Positions 1 to 6,568 of a stretch of 29,347 bases of DNA are shown piece by piece. The position numbers were made by a program, and so were the translations under genes. Source of the stretch: Acidobacteriota bacterium (GTDB lineage Bacteria; Acidobacteriota; Terriglobia; Terriglobales; Acidobacteriaceae). Where the stretch lies: contig JAJZAL010000038.1 in NCBI GenBank assembly GCA_021799405.1, forward strand, positions 1-29,347, given 5' to 3'. The notes below the pieces were generated by a model that made no database searches, was not told the DNA's origin, and was given only the letters and a program-made list of their open reading frames with translations. How positions within the stretch are numbered: the first letter of the stretch is position 1; each line of letters opens with the position of its first letter.

Positions 1-419
1 GCCGGCGGGTGGCAGTGCACCCGTCCCTGGGGGTGCACAATGTTGGTGATGGCGTTGTTCGTGCCGCCGACGGGAAGGCCCATCGCCGCCAGGTCCCGCT
101 TGAGCGGCTCAATATTCGCAGGATCCTCCAGCAGAAACTCAATGTTGTTCCGGCTGGTGAAACGCAGGTGGCCGCCAGAGTATTTGTCGGCTAAATCGGC
201 AAATTTGCGTATCGTCTGAATGCTCATCAGCCGCGGCGTACCTCCGCGCACGGTGTAGAGCCGGTCGCCGGACTCGGCCACGTGGCACAGCACGCCGGGC
301 GCCAGCTTCTCGTGATACTTCCACTGGCCGTAGTTCTTCCGGATAATCGGCGGAAGAAACTTGTCGTAAGACGGCGGACCGATATCGGTGATGCGGGGCT
401 GAAGTGGAGTTGTCGTCAT
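1..419 (-). CDS. dsrB: Dissimilatory sulfite reductase beta subunit, N-terminal part (cut by window edge)
   Basis: Beta subunit of the siroheme enzyme that reduces sulfite in the cytoplasm, working as an A2B2 complex with DsrA and passing sulfur to DsrC. About 139 codons are visible. The protein opens [16 protein letters not shown] and continues with typical DsrB stretches such as [35 protein letters not shown] and [19 protein letters not shown], then leaves the window; the cluster-binding cysteines lie beyond the edge. The ATG at 419-417 overlaps the dsrA stop in an ATGA, and AAGGAGG stands seven bases upstream inside the end of dsrA, so translation is coupled and subunit output should be matched. 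Family assignment is firm. Whether the enzyme runs reductively cannot be settled from this fragment; a dsrD gene beyond the edge would support the reductive direction. Confidence 0.96.
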   Translation of the reverse strand, partial: MTTTPLQPRITDIGPPSYDKFLPPIIRKNYGQWKYHEKLAPGVLCHVAESGDRLYTVRGGTPRLMSIQTIRKFADLADKYSGGHLRFTSRNNIEFLLEDPANIEPLKRDLAAMGLPVGGTNNAITNIVHPQGRVHCHPP

Positions 420-1633
420 TGCTCACCCTCCTTCTCGGTCTTGTAATAGATGTAGGGGTTATCTCTGGGCGCGGAGACCATCTCGGGCGCCGGATCCAAT
501 CCGATGCCGTCAAGAAATGCGGGCATTCCGACCCGCTGGATCAGCTCGCCGATGCGCTCGCGATTGGTGCCGTACTCATCCCAGAAGTCCCAGATGCGCG
601 AAACCAGCTCCTTGATCGTGTCGAGCAGTTCGTCGGCAGCCACAAAGGGAATCAGCACGGAAGAAAGCAGCGCACCCTGAAGAATGGGCGCCTTGGCCCC
701 GATCAGGATCACCGCGCCGCGCTCCTTGCCCGGACGCAGGGCCTTCGGCATCACGTTGATGCAGTGCATGCAGCGCACGCAGTCACGGTTCTGGATGCTC
801 AGCTGCTTGCCATCCCAATCCATGCACTTGCTGGGACAGTGACTGCAAACGTCCTTCTGGATATCCAGTCCGGATGCGGCGTACTTCCCTACTTCCTCAT
901 GATCGATCTGAATCTCGTCTTTCCAGGTACCGATGATCGACATGTCAGCGCGGGCGATCGAAGCCACACAGTCATTGGGACAGGCGGACACCTTGAATTT
1001 GAACTTATACGGAAAGGCCGGCCGGTGCAGTTCGTCCTGATAGGCCATCGTCAGGTCATAGCAGAGCTTCATCGCATCGAAACACGCCCACTCGCAGCGC
1101 GCCATGCCTACGCAACTGGAAGGCGTGCGCACCGCGGATCCCGAACCACCAAGATCGAAGCCCGCGTGGGTAAGCTCCTGGAAAGTTGGCTCCAACTGGT
1201 CCGTGGTTGTGCCCAGCAGAATAATGTCGCCGGTGGATCCGTGCATATTGGTTACACCGGAACCGCGCCGCTCCCAGATATCGCAGATCGTCCGCAGCGC
1301 CTCACTCGTGTAAAACCACCCTGCCGGATGATTCACGCGCATGGTGTGGAAATGCGCGACATTCGGGAACTGCTCACCTACGTCGCTATAGCGGCCGATC
1401 ACTCCGCCGCCATATCCCAGCACGCCCACCAGCCCGCCGTGCTTCCAATGGCTCTTCCGGTCCTCGTAAGAAAGCTCCAACTGGCCAAGCAGGTCTCTGG
1501 CGCTGTCATTTGTTTTGGCCGCGGATTTGATCTCGGTGACGAAACTCGGCCACGGGCCGCTCTCTAACTCATCCAGTAACTTCGTATTCACTTGTCCGTT
1601 TGACGGCTTCTTTCCTTCTTCGGCGTCCGCCAT
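416..1633 (-). CDS. dsrA: Dissimilatory sulfite reductase alpha subunit
   Basis: Alpha subunit of cytoplasmic DsrAB, which reduces sulfite with electrons delivered through DsrC/DsrMK. The 405-residue protein has the DsrA hallmarks in order: [20 protein letters not shown] near the start, [39 protein letters not shown], and the siroheme/[4Fe-4S] cysteines in [11 protein letters not shown] (C-x5-C) and CPNDC (C-x3-C). A ferredoxin-like insert follows with CSHCPSKC and CVRCMHC, then [21 protein letters not shown]. It is shorter than the roughly 435-residue Desulfovibrio protein, because the stretch after the N-terminus and the one before the ferredoxin insert are compact; no key motif is missing. 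AAAGGAG lies about eight bases before the ATG. It is first in a dsrAB unit, has a predicted activator-dependent promoter 65 bases upstream, and is divergent from the siroheme synthase gene. Confidence 0.98.
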   Translation of the reverse strand: MADAEEGKKPSNGQVNTKLLDELESGPWPSFVTEIKSAAKTNDSARDLLGQLELSYEDRKSHWKHGGLVGVLGYGGGVIGRYSDVGEQFPNVAHFHTMRVNHPAGWFYTSEALRTICDIWERRGSGVTNMHGSTGDIILLGTTTDQLEPTFQELTHAGFDLGGSGSAVRTPSSCVGMARCEWACFDAMKLCYDLTMAYQDELHRPAFPYKFKFKVSACPNDCVASIARADMSIIGTWKDEIQIDHEEVGKYAASGLDIQKDVCSHCPSKCMDWDGKQLSIQNRDCVRCMHCINVMPKALRPGKERGAVILIGAKAPILQGALLSSVLIPFVAADELLDTIKELVSRIWDFWDEYGTNRERIGELIQRVGMPAFLDGIGLDPAPEMVSAPRDNPYIYYKTEKEGEQ

Positions 1634-1699
1634 TGGCGATCTCCTTTCGCCGGGAATTGAGATTTACAGGGCTGGTTTGCAGTAATCAAATCACTGTGA

Positions 1700-1748
1700 G
1701 GATGAATTCTAGACTTGCTTGCATTGCGTCGATGTGACAACTATCACT
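1700..1748 (-). promoter_or_regulatory. Predicted class II activator-dependent promoter of dsrAB
   Basis: A CRP/FNR-type palindrome occupies 1733-1748 (plus strand TGTGA-CAACTA-TCACT). On the minus strand a -10-like hexamer TAGAAT sits at 1711-1706. The first base of the hexamer is 29.5 bases from the centre of the palindrome, which puts the palindrome at -41.5 relative to a start near 1699 and leaves a leader of about 65 bases before dsrA. There is no good -35 hexamer at the right distance, as expected for a class II activated promoter. The same geometry recurs before dsrM and aprB. The site and spacing are read directly; function is inferred. Confidence 0.6.
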
Positions 1749-1810
1749 GATGATGTAAGTAGCGTTTGAGAGTGCATCTACGAAGCTGTCGGAACGTCCA
1801 AATCATCGTC

Positions 1811-1860
1811 GTATTTCGCACATAAGTACGAGCGGAACAAACAAGTATTCGCACATATCT
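1811..1860. repeat. Imperfect direct repeat in the dsrA/siroheme-synthase divergent region
   Basis: GTATTTCGCACATAAGT at 1811-1827 is repeated with one base deleted as GTATTCGCACATATCT at 1845-1860, giving a period of about 33-34 bases, close to three helical turns. The copies lie 60-110 bases upstream of the siroheme synthase start and further upstream of dsrA. They could be paired binding sites for a regulator of the synthase gene. No known motif is recognised. Confidence 0.4.
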
Positions 1861-1863
1861 CAG

Positions 1864-1891
1864 TTGCGGCTCCGGATTACCGAATTATGCT
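1864..1891 (+). promoter_or_regulatory. Possible housekeeping promoter of siroheme synthase
   Basis: TTGCGG at 1864-1869 and TATGCT at 1886-1891 are separated by 16 bases and would start transcription about 20 bases before the GTG of the siroheme synthase gene. Both hexamers are imperfect. No CRP/FNR-type palindrome stands at the class II position here, unlike the dsr and apr promoters. Weak support only. Confidence 0.3.
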
Positions 1892-1919
1892 AGCCTGAAT
1901 ACCTTGAGGCGGATCTCCC

Positions 1920-2564
1920 GTGAGCGAAAGACCAGCATTCTTCCCGATGTTCGTAAATCTTCAAGAAAAGCAATGCCTCGTTGTCGGTGCGGGTAGCGTG
2001 GCGGCGGCGAAGATCGCTGGATTGCTCCTCTATGGCGCCCACGTCAAGGTAGTAAGTCCGCGTGCCGTGCCGCAAATCAGAGCCCTTGCGAAGGCAGGCA
2101 CTCTCGTCTGGCGGCAGAGATTCTTCTCATCGCGCGATGTTAACGGAGCCTTCCTGGCTGTCGCAGCCACTAACTCCACGAAAATCAATAGCGCCGTATT
2201 CCGCGCTTGCACAGCGCGAGGCATCCTATGCAATTCTGCTGACGATCCCGAGCGTTGTAACTTCATCTATCCCGCTGTGGTTCGCCGCGGGCCGCTGCAA
2301 ATTGCAATCTCCACCGCAGGACAGAGCCCCGCTCTTGCCGCGCGGCTGCGCCGGGAACTCGAAGAACAGTTCATCCCTGAGTGGAGTGAGTGGGTTAAGC
2401 GTCTGGGTGCGCTGCGCCATGATCTGCTCGACAAAAAGATGTCCTCAGCAGCCCGCACCAAACGCCTTAAACAGATCGCATCACCCCGCGCGTTTCATGC
2501 CTTTGCACAAGAGTGCGTGAAGAAGCAACTTACTTTGCCCGCCGGAAAGCTCCGGCGCAAGTAA
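1920..2564 (+). CDS. Siroheme synthase: precorrin-2 dehydrogenase / sirohydrochlorin ferrochelatase (CysG N-terminal / Met8p type)
   Basis: Converts precorrin-2 to sirohydrochlorin with NAD and then inserts iron to give siroheme, the cofactor of DsrAB. The 214-residue cytoplasmic protein has the family's Rossmann start CLVVGAGSVAAAKIAGLL at about residues 20-37, then FLAVAATNSTKIN, CNSADDPERCNFIYPAVVRRGPLQIAISTAGQSPALAARLR and a C-terminal helical part. It lacks the uroporphyrinogen methyltransferase half of full CysG, so that step must be encoded elsewhere. A GTG start preceded by GAGG at about 12 bases is chosen; an in-frame ATG at 1947 is possible and would remove nine residues. Placement back-to-back with dsrA links cofactor supply to the enzyme that needs it. 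It corresponds to genes named sirC or cysG in other organisms. Confidence 0.92.
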   Translation: MSERPAFFPMFVNLQEKQCLVVGAGSVAAAKIAGLLLYGAHVKVVSPRAVPQIRALAKAGTLVWRQRFFSSRDVNGAFLAVAATNSTKINSAVFRACTARGILCNSADDPERCNFIYPAVVRRGPLQIAISTAGQSPALAARLRRELEEQFIPEWSEWVKRLGALRHDLLDKKMSSAARTKRLKQIASPRAFHAFAQECVKKQLTLPAGKLRRK

Positions 2565-2630
2565 ACAGCCGACAGTCTGCGGCGAAAGTCACAATCGTCT
2601 CGAAAGGCGTCCCTCAGTATCTAGGTCCAT

Positions 2631-2663
2631 CTTGATTTTGCCGGTCTTACGGCATGAATCAAG
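2631..2663. terminator. Hairpin between convergent siroheme-synthase and dsrK genes
   Basis: CTTGATT (2631-2637) pairs with AATCAAG (2657-2663), and inside it TGCCG (2639-2643) pairs with CGGCA (2650-2654) around a six-base loop, with a small internal loop of one and two bases. It lies between two converging genes and could end transcription from both sides. Neither side has a clean T tract, so intrinsic termination is not certain. Confidence 0.4.
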
Positions 2664-2709
2664 TCGTATCCTTTCGTAAATCCGGCTTTCGCCATGGCCG
2701 CCAACTTAC

Positions 2710-4317
2710 TCAGCGCCACTCCCACTCAATGAACCCAGGCTTTACATCCACCATTGCATTCACAATCAGTTCAACAAGTCCTCCGTACATGATTCGATTT
2801 TGTTCCCACATGTCGTAATAGGCGAGCATGTCGCGGAACTGGCCCTTGCAGTTACTGCAGGGAGCGCAAAGATATTTCGGCGTCTCCGGCCCGATGCAGT
2901 CTGCAAATGCATTCAGGATCTGCTCCATCTTCTTGCGGCCCGCGACATGAAAGCGCCAATCCGGAAAGTTATTACCGCTCATAATGGCAAAGCCGCTGCC
3001 GCCTCCGCAGCAGTAGTTCTCCACGCCGTGCGGCTCCATCTCGCGAAACTGCGGACAGAGAGCGCGCACGATCTCCCGCTGCGGCTCAACCACGCCCATC
3101 AATCGCACCATGTTGCAGGGATCGTGGAGGGTGACGGGAAAGTCGTTGCGCGCTGGATCGAACTTGATCTTGCCGCTCATTACGATGTCCCGCACCAGAG
3201 GCAGCCAGCTTGTGCGCGGGATGTTGAAGTCGCCGGTGAGCAGCCGGTCGGCGGTCACGCACAGCGCCTTGTGCGCATGGCCGCACTCGCCGACGATGAT
3301 TTGTTTTACACCGAGCTTCTTCGCCGCTTCGACATGCTTCAAGGCTACGCGCGCAAACTGCGCATCGTCGTACCAGAGACCGTAGTTGATCGAGTCATAT
3401 CCGGCCAGTTCCGAGGACATTGTCCAGTTCACGCCGGCCATGGTCAGGATCAGCGCAAAGGCTCCTGGATTCTCCGGCCAGGCCATGATCTCGCCGGCGT
3501 TGTGGATCAGCAGAACATCCGCCCCCTTCACATCCCACGGCGTGTGCACTTCAATGCCCGTTCTCTCGCTGATGTCCTCATCGATGAAGTCGACATTGTC
3601 TTTCACGATTTCCGCGGTCATGCCGGTCGAGGAACCGGCCTTGAGCTGCAGCATCGAACCCTGCTCATGCAGTTCGCGCGCGGCAATGCCCATCTCCTGG
3701 CTGAAGAGCTTGCGCAGCTCGTGCGCCACCAGGCCGTTGTCGCAGCCGATAGGACAGGTCTGCGCGCAGCGCCGGCAGAGATTGCAGCGATACGACAGCT
3801 CGATCAGCCGCGCCACCAGCGGCCAGTTCAGCCGGATGTTTCCGTGCTGCCACGCTGACAACAGCCCGCCGTGCCGGACGTACTTGAAGTACAGGCGGCG
3901 TAAGATTTCCGAGCGGTAAGTTGGCCGGTAAAGCTCGTTGAAGCCGCTGGCCTCAAAGATATGGCAGGACTCGGCGCAGGTCTGGCAGCCCGTGCAGTGC
4001 TCCATGGTGAGCAGGAGCGGCTGCAAGAACGTCCAGTTATTCTGCTTGTCGAAGAGCTTGTCCAGGCCTGAAAGGAAGCGGCCGACCAGTTCCTTCTCTT
4101 CTTCCGCGGTTTTGGGCTGTGGGATGTTGACCGCGCAGGTATCGTCCAGTCCGCACTCATACCGGGTGACGCACTGTTCGGACAACGGCGTCCAGGCGTG
4201 TTCCCGTGCCGGATCATCGAGCGGAGCCGGAAGCGGCATCAGCTCCTCGTTGTCAAGGTGAATCACGGGCTCTCGGTTGGACCGGGAGAGATCGCGCAGA
4301 CGGGTGAAATGGCTCAT
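2710..4317 (-). CDS. dsrK: DsrK: HdrD-like iron-sulfur subunit of the sulfite-reduction membrane complex
   Basis: Cytoplasmic catalytic subunit of DsrMK(JOP), thought to reduce the DsrC trisulfide with electrons from membrane quinol. The 535-residue protein carries two [4Fe-4S] motifs, C108/C111/C114/C118 (CTGCQTCAESC) and C178/C181/C184/C188 (CNLCRRCAQTC). The heterodisulfide-reductase-type CCG features follow: HDPC at 398-401, NYCCGGGSG with the Cys pair at 436-437, and CAPCSNC at 484-490, which bind the non-cubane cluster of HdrB/HdrD proteins. Length matches known DsrK. Its ATG overlaps the dsrM stop by four bases (ATGA), so M and K are translationally coupled. No dsrJ, O or P follows; the next gene is the convergent siroheme synthase. 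Assignment is firm from the motifs, length and DsrM neighbour. Confidence 0.95.
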   Translation of the reverse strand: MSHFTRLRDLSRSNREPVIHLDNEELMPLPAPLDDPAREHAWTPLSEQCVTRYECGLDDTCAVNIPQPKTAEEEKELVGRFLSGLDKLFDKQNNWTFLQPLLLTMEHCTGCQTCAESCHIFEASGFNELYRPTYRSEILRRLYFKYVRHGGLLSAWQHGNIRLNWPLVARLIELSYRCNLCRRCAQTCPIGCDNGLVAHELRKLFSQEMGIAARELHEQGSMLQLKAGSSTGMTAEIVKDNVDFIDEDISERTGIEVHTPWDVKGADVLLIHNAGEIMAWPENPGAFALILTMAGVNWTMSSELAGYDSINYGLWYDDAQFARVALKHVEAAKKLGVKQIIVGECGHAHKALCVTADRLLTGDFNIPRTSWLPLVRDIVMSGKIKFDPARNDFPVTLHDPCNMVRLMGVVEPQREIVRALCPQFREMEPHGVENYCCGGGSGFAIMSGNNFPDWRFHVAGRKKMEQILNAFADCIGPETPKYLCAPCSNCKGQFRDMLAYYDMWEQNRIMYGGLVELIVNAMVDVKPGFIEWEWR

Positions 4318-5249
4318 TTCCGCACCTCCTCGGCAGGATTTGCGGATGCAATCTCTGCCCAGCTTTTCTTTCCGTCGGCGCCTACATGAGCCGCGGCCCA
4401 GGTGGGACGGTTGCGCAGCGACACCGCGACTTTGCTTTCCACGATGCCATCACGCGCATTCCTGCGGTCATCCCATCGCACCGAGTGCCAGGTGAAGTAC
4501 TTGGCAATGAAGTGCGACATGTGCGTAAAAGGGATGTAGGCGGCCAGCGCTGAGACGAGAATCAGACCCAGTCCGGCGGTGGCGCCAACATGCGTCCCGC
4601 GGTCAAATCGCAAGGCGCCGCGGGCAATCTCCTCGAAGGAAGCGCCATTGACCGTGCTGCCGAGAAAGCCATAGGCGAGACACGCGAAGGCGGCGATAAA
4701 GAAAGTGAGATTGAAGATATCGCCTGCCTTTGTGTAATTCTTCAGCGTCGCATCCGTGGCTCGTCGTATCAGCAGCCAGATCGATCCCGCCAATACCAAA
4801 AGAATGCCTGTTGCTCCCGTCCAACCCGCGATCACAAATGCATCCGCCGTCATGCGGCCCGCTACTACGCCGGGAATCAGCGCGCCGAAAGCGGCTCCTG
4901 CTATCGCCAGGCCGGCGGTAACGATGGAAAGATAAAGCCCGAAATGAAAGAGAAATGAGGGCAGCCAGAGACGCGGATTGAACTCCCAGAGCCCCCTCAG
5001 GAAGACGATCTCGCGAAACATCGCCGTCCAGTCGCCGCGGTGATGGACCGCCTGTGGGCTGAGCCACCATTCACCCGACTCAAAGTAAGAGCCGCCATAC
5101 CGGGCCCGATCTGGTTGTTCGTGTGGGACGGGATAGAGCTCCCAGCGCAGATGGAATGGCGTCCGCGCATATTGATAAATGCGCTTTAGACAACCAACCA
5201 AAAACAGCAACGCTCCAGCGTACATTGCGACATAGACCGCAACCGTCAT
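4314..5249 (-). CDS. dsrM: DsrM: membrane cytochrome b subunit (NarI-like)
   Basis: Membrane diheme cytochrome b that oxidises quinol and feeds electrons to DsrK. The 311-residue protein has five predicted transmembrane segments at about 4-22, 97-117, 137-161, 177-198 and 222-241. Candidate heme histidines are H102 in FLFHFGLYL and H243/H246 in THMSHF, the latter just before KYFTWHSVRW, a characteristic end of NarI/DsrM domains. A soluble loop between segments 1 and 2 and a charged C-terminal tail of about 60 residues complete it. It heads the dsrMK unit and overlaps dsrK by ATGA. Two CRP/FNR-type sites lie 72-113 bases upstream of its ATG. DsrM and related HmeC/NarI proteins look alike; the DsrK partner and dsr setting decide the name. 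Confidence 0.9.
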   Translation of the reverse strand: MTVAVYVAMYAGALLFLVGCLKRIYQYARTPFHLRWELYPVPHEQPDRARYGGSYFESGEWWLSPQAVHHRGDWTAMFREIVFLRGLWEFNPRLWLPSFLFHFGLYLSIVTAGLAIAGAAFGALIPGVVAGRMTADAFVIAGWTGATGILLVLAGSIWLLIRRATDATLKNYTKAGDIFNLTFFIAAFACLAYGFLGSTVNGASFEEIARGALRFDRGTHVGATAGLGLILVSALAAYIPFTHMSHFIAKYFTWHSVRWDDRRNARDGIVESKVAVSLRNRPTWAAAHVGADGKKSWAEIASANPAEEVRK

Positions 5250-5287
5250 TCCTCCTCCGATCCCGGCGATGGCTCACCTGCGTCTGG

Positions 5288-5362
5288 CTGAAAACGATAG
5301 GCTTGCCCGAGAATGGACGATGTGTTTCACGTCACAGCCCTTGAGGGGTGTTTCATGTCACA
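5288..5362 (-). promoter_or_regulatory. Predicted dsrMK promoter with tandem CRP/FNR-type sites
   Basis: Two near-identical sites stand 26 bases apart: TGTGTTTCACGTCACA (5321-5336) and GGTGTTTCATGTCACA (5347-5362); the shared 15 bases at 5322-5336 and 5348-5362 differ at one position. Read on the minus strand both begin with a perfect TGTGAC half-site. The proximal site is centred 29.5 bases before a -10-like hexamer TATCGT (minus strand, 5299-5294), i.e. -41.5 from a start near 5287, giving a leader of about 38 bases. The distal site then falls at about -67.5. Geometry matches the dsrA and aprB promoters. Confidence 0.6.
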
Positions 5363-5743
5363 AACATGGCGATTAGAACCGGGGGGAAGTGTGTGCCAAC
5401 TCACCCGACACCGATCATTTATCCAGACAGGAACGAAAGTTAGGTGTCCTATCTCACATGCATGCTCGTATAAGTTTGCGACTAAGATAAAGTAACTAAC
5501 TTCGATATCTTTCAGCAAGTCACAACACATCGTCACCTGGATCGCTGATCGCCCAGAGAGGTATTGATTGGCAAATCGCATGGCGGCGCGATCCCCTCAG
5601 CACAGCCATTCCAGAGACGCTGCATGCGGCTCGCACTTACTCATGCAACCGCGATCCTGGTGATTTTAGGCTCACGATCATAAGTTATCGACTTGCTTGA
5701 GATGTGATTCGCCGCATAGAACTTATAAGCTCTTGGCCGGAGC
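5363..5743. other. Divergent intergenic stretch without a recognisable gene
   Basis: About 380 bases between the dsrM sites and the apr promoter are visibly richer in A and T than the flanking genes. Short open frames exist, but none has a ribosome site plus family-like sequence. The only structure noted is a 7-base inverted pair ATAAGTT (5680-5686) and AACTTAT (5720-5726), just upstream of the apr activator site. It may hold further upstream regulator sites; none is recognised. Confidence 0.5.
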
Positions 5744-5792
5744 CGTGACAGCGGTCACAGAGATGCAATTTAACTGAACGTAGAATTTGCAC
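5744..5792 (+). promoter_or_regulatory. Predicted class II activator-dependent promoter of the apr-qmo-sat operon
   Basis: A CRP/FNR-type site CGTGA-CAGCGG-TCACA covers 5744-5759 and contains a perfect five-base inverted repeat GTGAC-N4-GTCAC. A -10-like hexamer TAGAAT lies at 5781-5786, its first base 29.5 bases from the centre of the site, exactly as at dsrA, where the hexamer is identical. The predicted transcript start near 5793 gives a long leader of about 317 bases before aprB. Sequence and spacing are seen; regulator identity is inferred. Confidence 0.6.
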
Positions 5793-5803
5793 GGTTTAAG
5801 AAA

Positions 5804-5825
5804 GCGAACAAAGTTAGCTGTTCGC
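5804..5825 (+). repeat. Inverted repeat GCGAACA-N8-TGTTCGC at the start of the predicted apr leader
   Basis: A perfect seven-base inverted repeat with an eight-base spacer covers 22 bases, two helical turns, and begins about 11 bases after the predicted apr transcript start. As DNA it would suit a dimeric repressor blocking early elongation; as RNA it would be a 5'-end stem-loop. The half AAAGCGAACAA (5801-5811) is repeated exactly at 6060-6070, 40 bases before aprB. Confidence 0.45.
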
Positions 5826-6109
5826 AGGCAAGAACCGATCCTAACTGTCCGCACGGCTAAGTCTGCTGGACATTGGATCGCCGCAGAAGTTAACTCAACG
5901 GCAATCCGCTCCACCCTTCGCCTGGCGGACTCTTTGGACCAAACAGATTCTGGAGCCGGGATCCATTTGCGGATTCCGGGGACGGGTCACCAAGCAATGT
6001 GAGTATAAGTCGCGTCGAGGAATAGCGTTATCTTTCATGCGACGCCGGCTATGTCAAGGAAAGCGAACAATCCGCGTTTCAACAATTCGGATCCTGCTGG
6101 AGGTGAGTA

Positions 6110-6568
6110 GTGCCGAGCTACGTCAATCCCGAAAAATGCGATGGCTGCAAAGCATTGGACCGTACTGCGTGCCAGTACATTTGTCCGAATGACCTGATGG
6201 TCCTGGACAAAGACACGCAGAAAGCATATAACCGCGATCCCGCCATGTGCTGGGAATGCTACAACTGCGTCAAGATTTGCCCAACTCAAGCTGTTCAGGT
6301 TCGCGGCTACGCGGATTTTGTTCCGTTAGGCGCCTCCGTAACGCCTTTGCGCTCCACTGACGCGATTATGTGGACCGTGAAGTTCAGAAACGGAACCCTG
6401 AAGCGCTTCAAGTTTCCCATTCGCACCACGCCCGAGGGCGCTGCAGTGCCGAACGGCGGGTTCGAGTCGAACGGAGACCTCTCCAGCAACGCGCTCTTTA
6501 CGGAGCCGGCATCGCTGGGGCTGCCCGAGGTTTTCAGTCTGAACAAGACAGGAGGCGCTCATGCCTAA
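6110..6568 (+). CDS. aprB: Adenylylsulfate (APS) reductase beta subunit
   Basis: Ferredoxin-like electron-transfer subunit of APS reductase, passing electrons from QmoABC to the FAD of AprA in the cytoplasm. The 152-residue protein has the two [4Fe-4S] motifs at C10/C13/C21/C25 (CDGC...CQYIC) and C47/C50/C53/C57 (CWECYNCVKIC), then the AprB C-terminal tail that embraces AprA. The opening PSYVNPEKCDGC is the family's normal start, which fixes the GTG at 6110; GGAGG stands about six bases upstream. Its last eight bases overlap aprA, implying coupled translation. It is the first gene of the long plus-strand operon, behind a leader of about 317 bases if the predicted promoter is right. Confidence 0.97.
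   Translation: MPSYVNPEKCDGCKALDRTACQYICPNDLMVLDKDTQKAYNRDPAMCWECYNCVKICPTQAVQVRGYADFVPLGASVTPLRSTDAIMWTVKFRNGTLKRFKFPIRTTPEGAAVPNGGFESNGDLSSNALFTEPASLGLPEVFSLNKTGGAHA

Noticed and set aside
404..1567. A 387-codon open frame on the plus strand opposite dsrA
   Set aside because: It is the antisense shadow of dsrA, with no ribosome site and no family-like sequence; dsrA on the other strand is unmistakable.
2800..3858. A 352-codon plus-strand frame opposite dsrK
   Set aside because: Composition-driven shadow in GC-rich coding DNA; histidine- and alanine-rich nonsense with no domain, while dsrK motifs are intact on the minus strand.
5500..5560. Further CRP/FNR-like half sites (GTCACAACACATCGTCACC)
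   Set aside because: The halves are in direct rather than inverted orientation and there is no -10 at the class II distance.
5313..6002. Several 60-84 codon frames in the dsrM-aprB intergenic region
   Set aside because: No ribosome sites, no recognisable motifs, and they overlap the predicted promoters and palindromes; better explained as control DNA.
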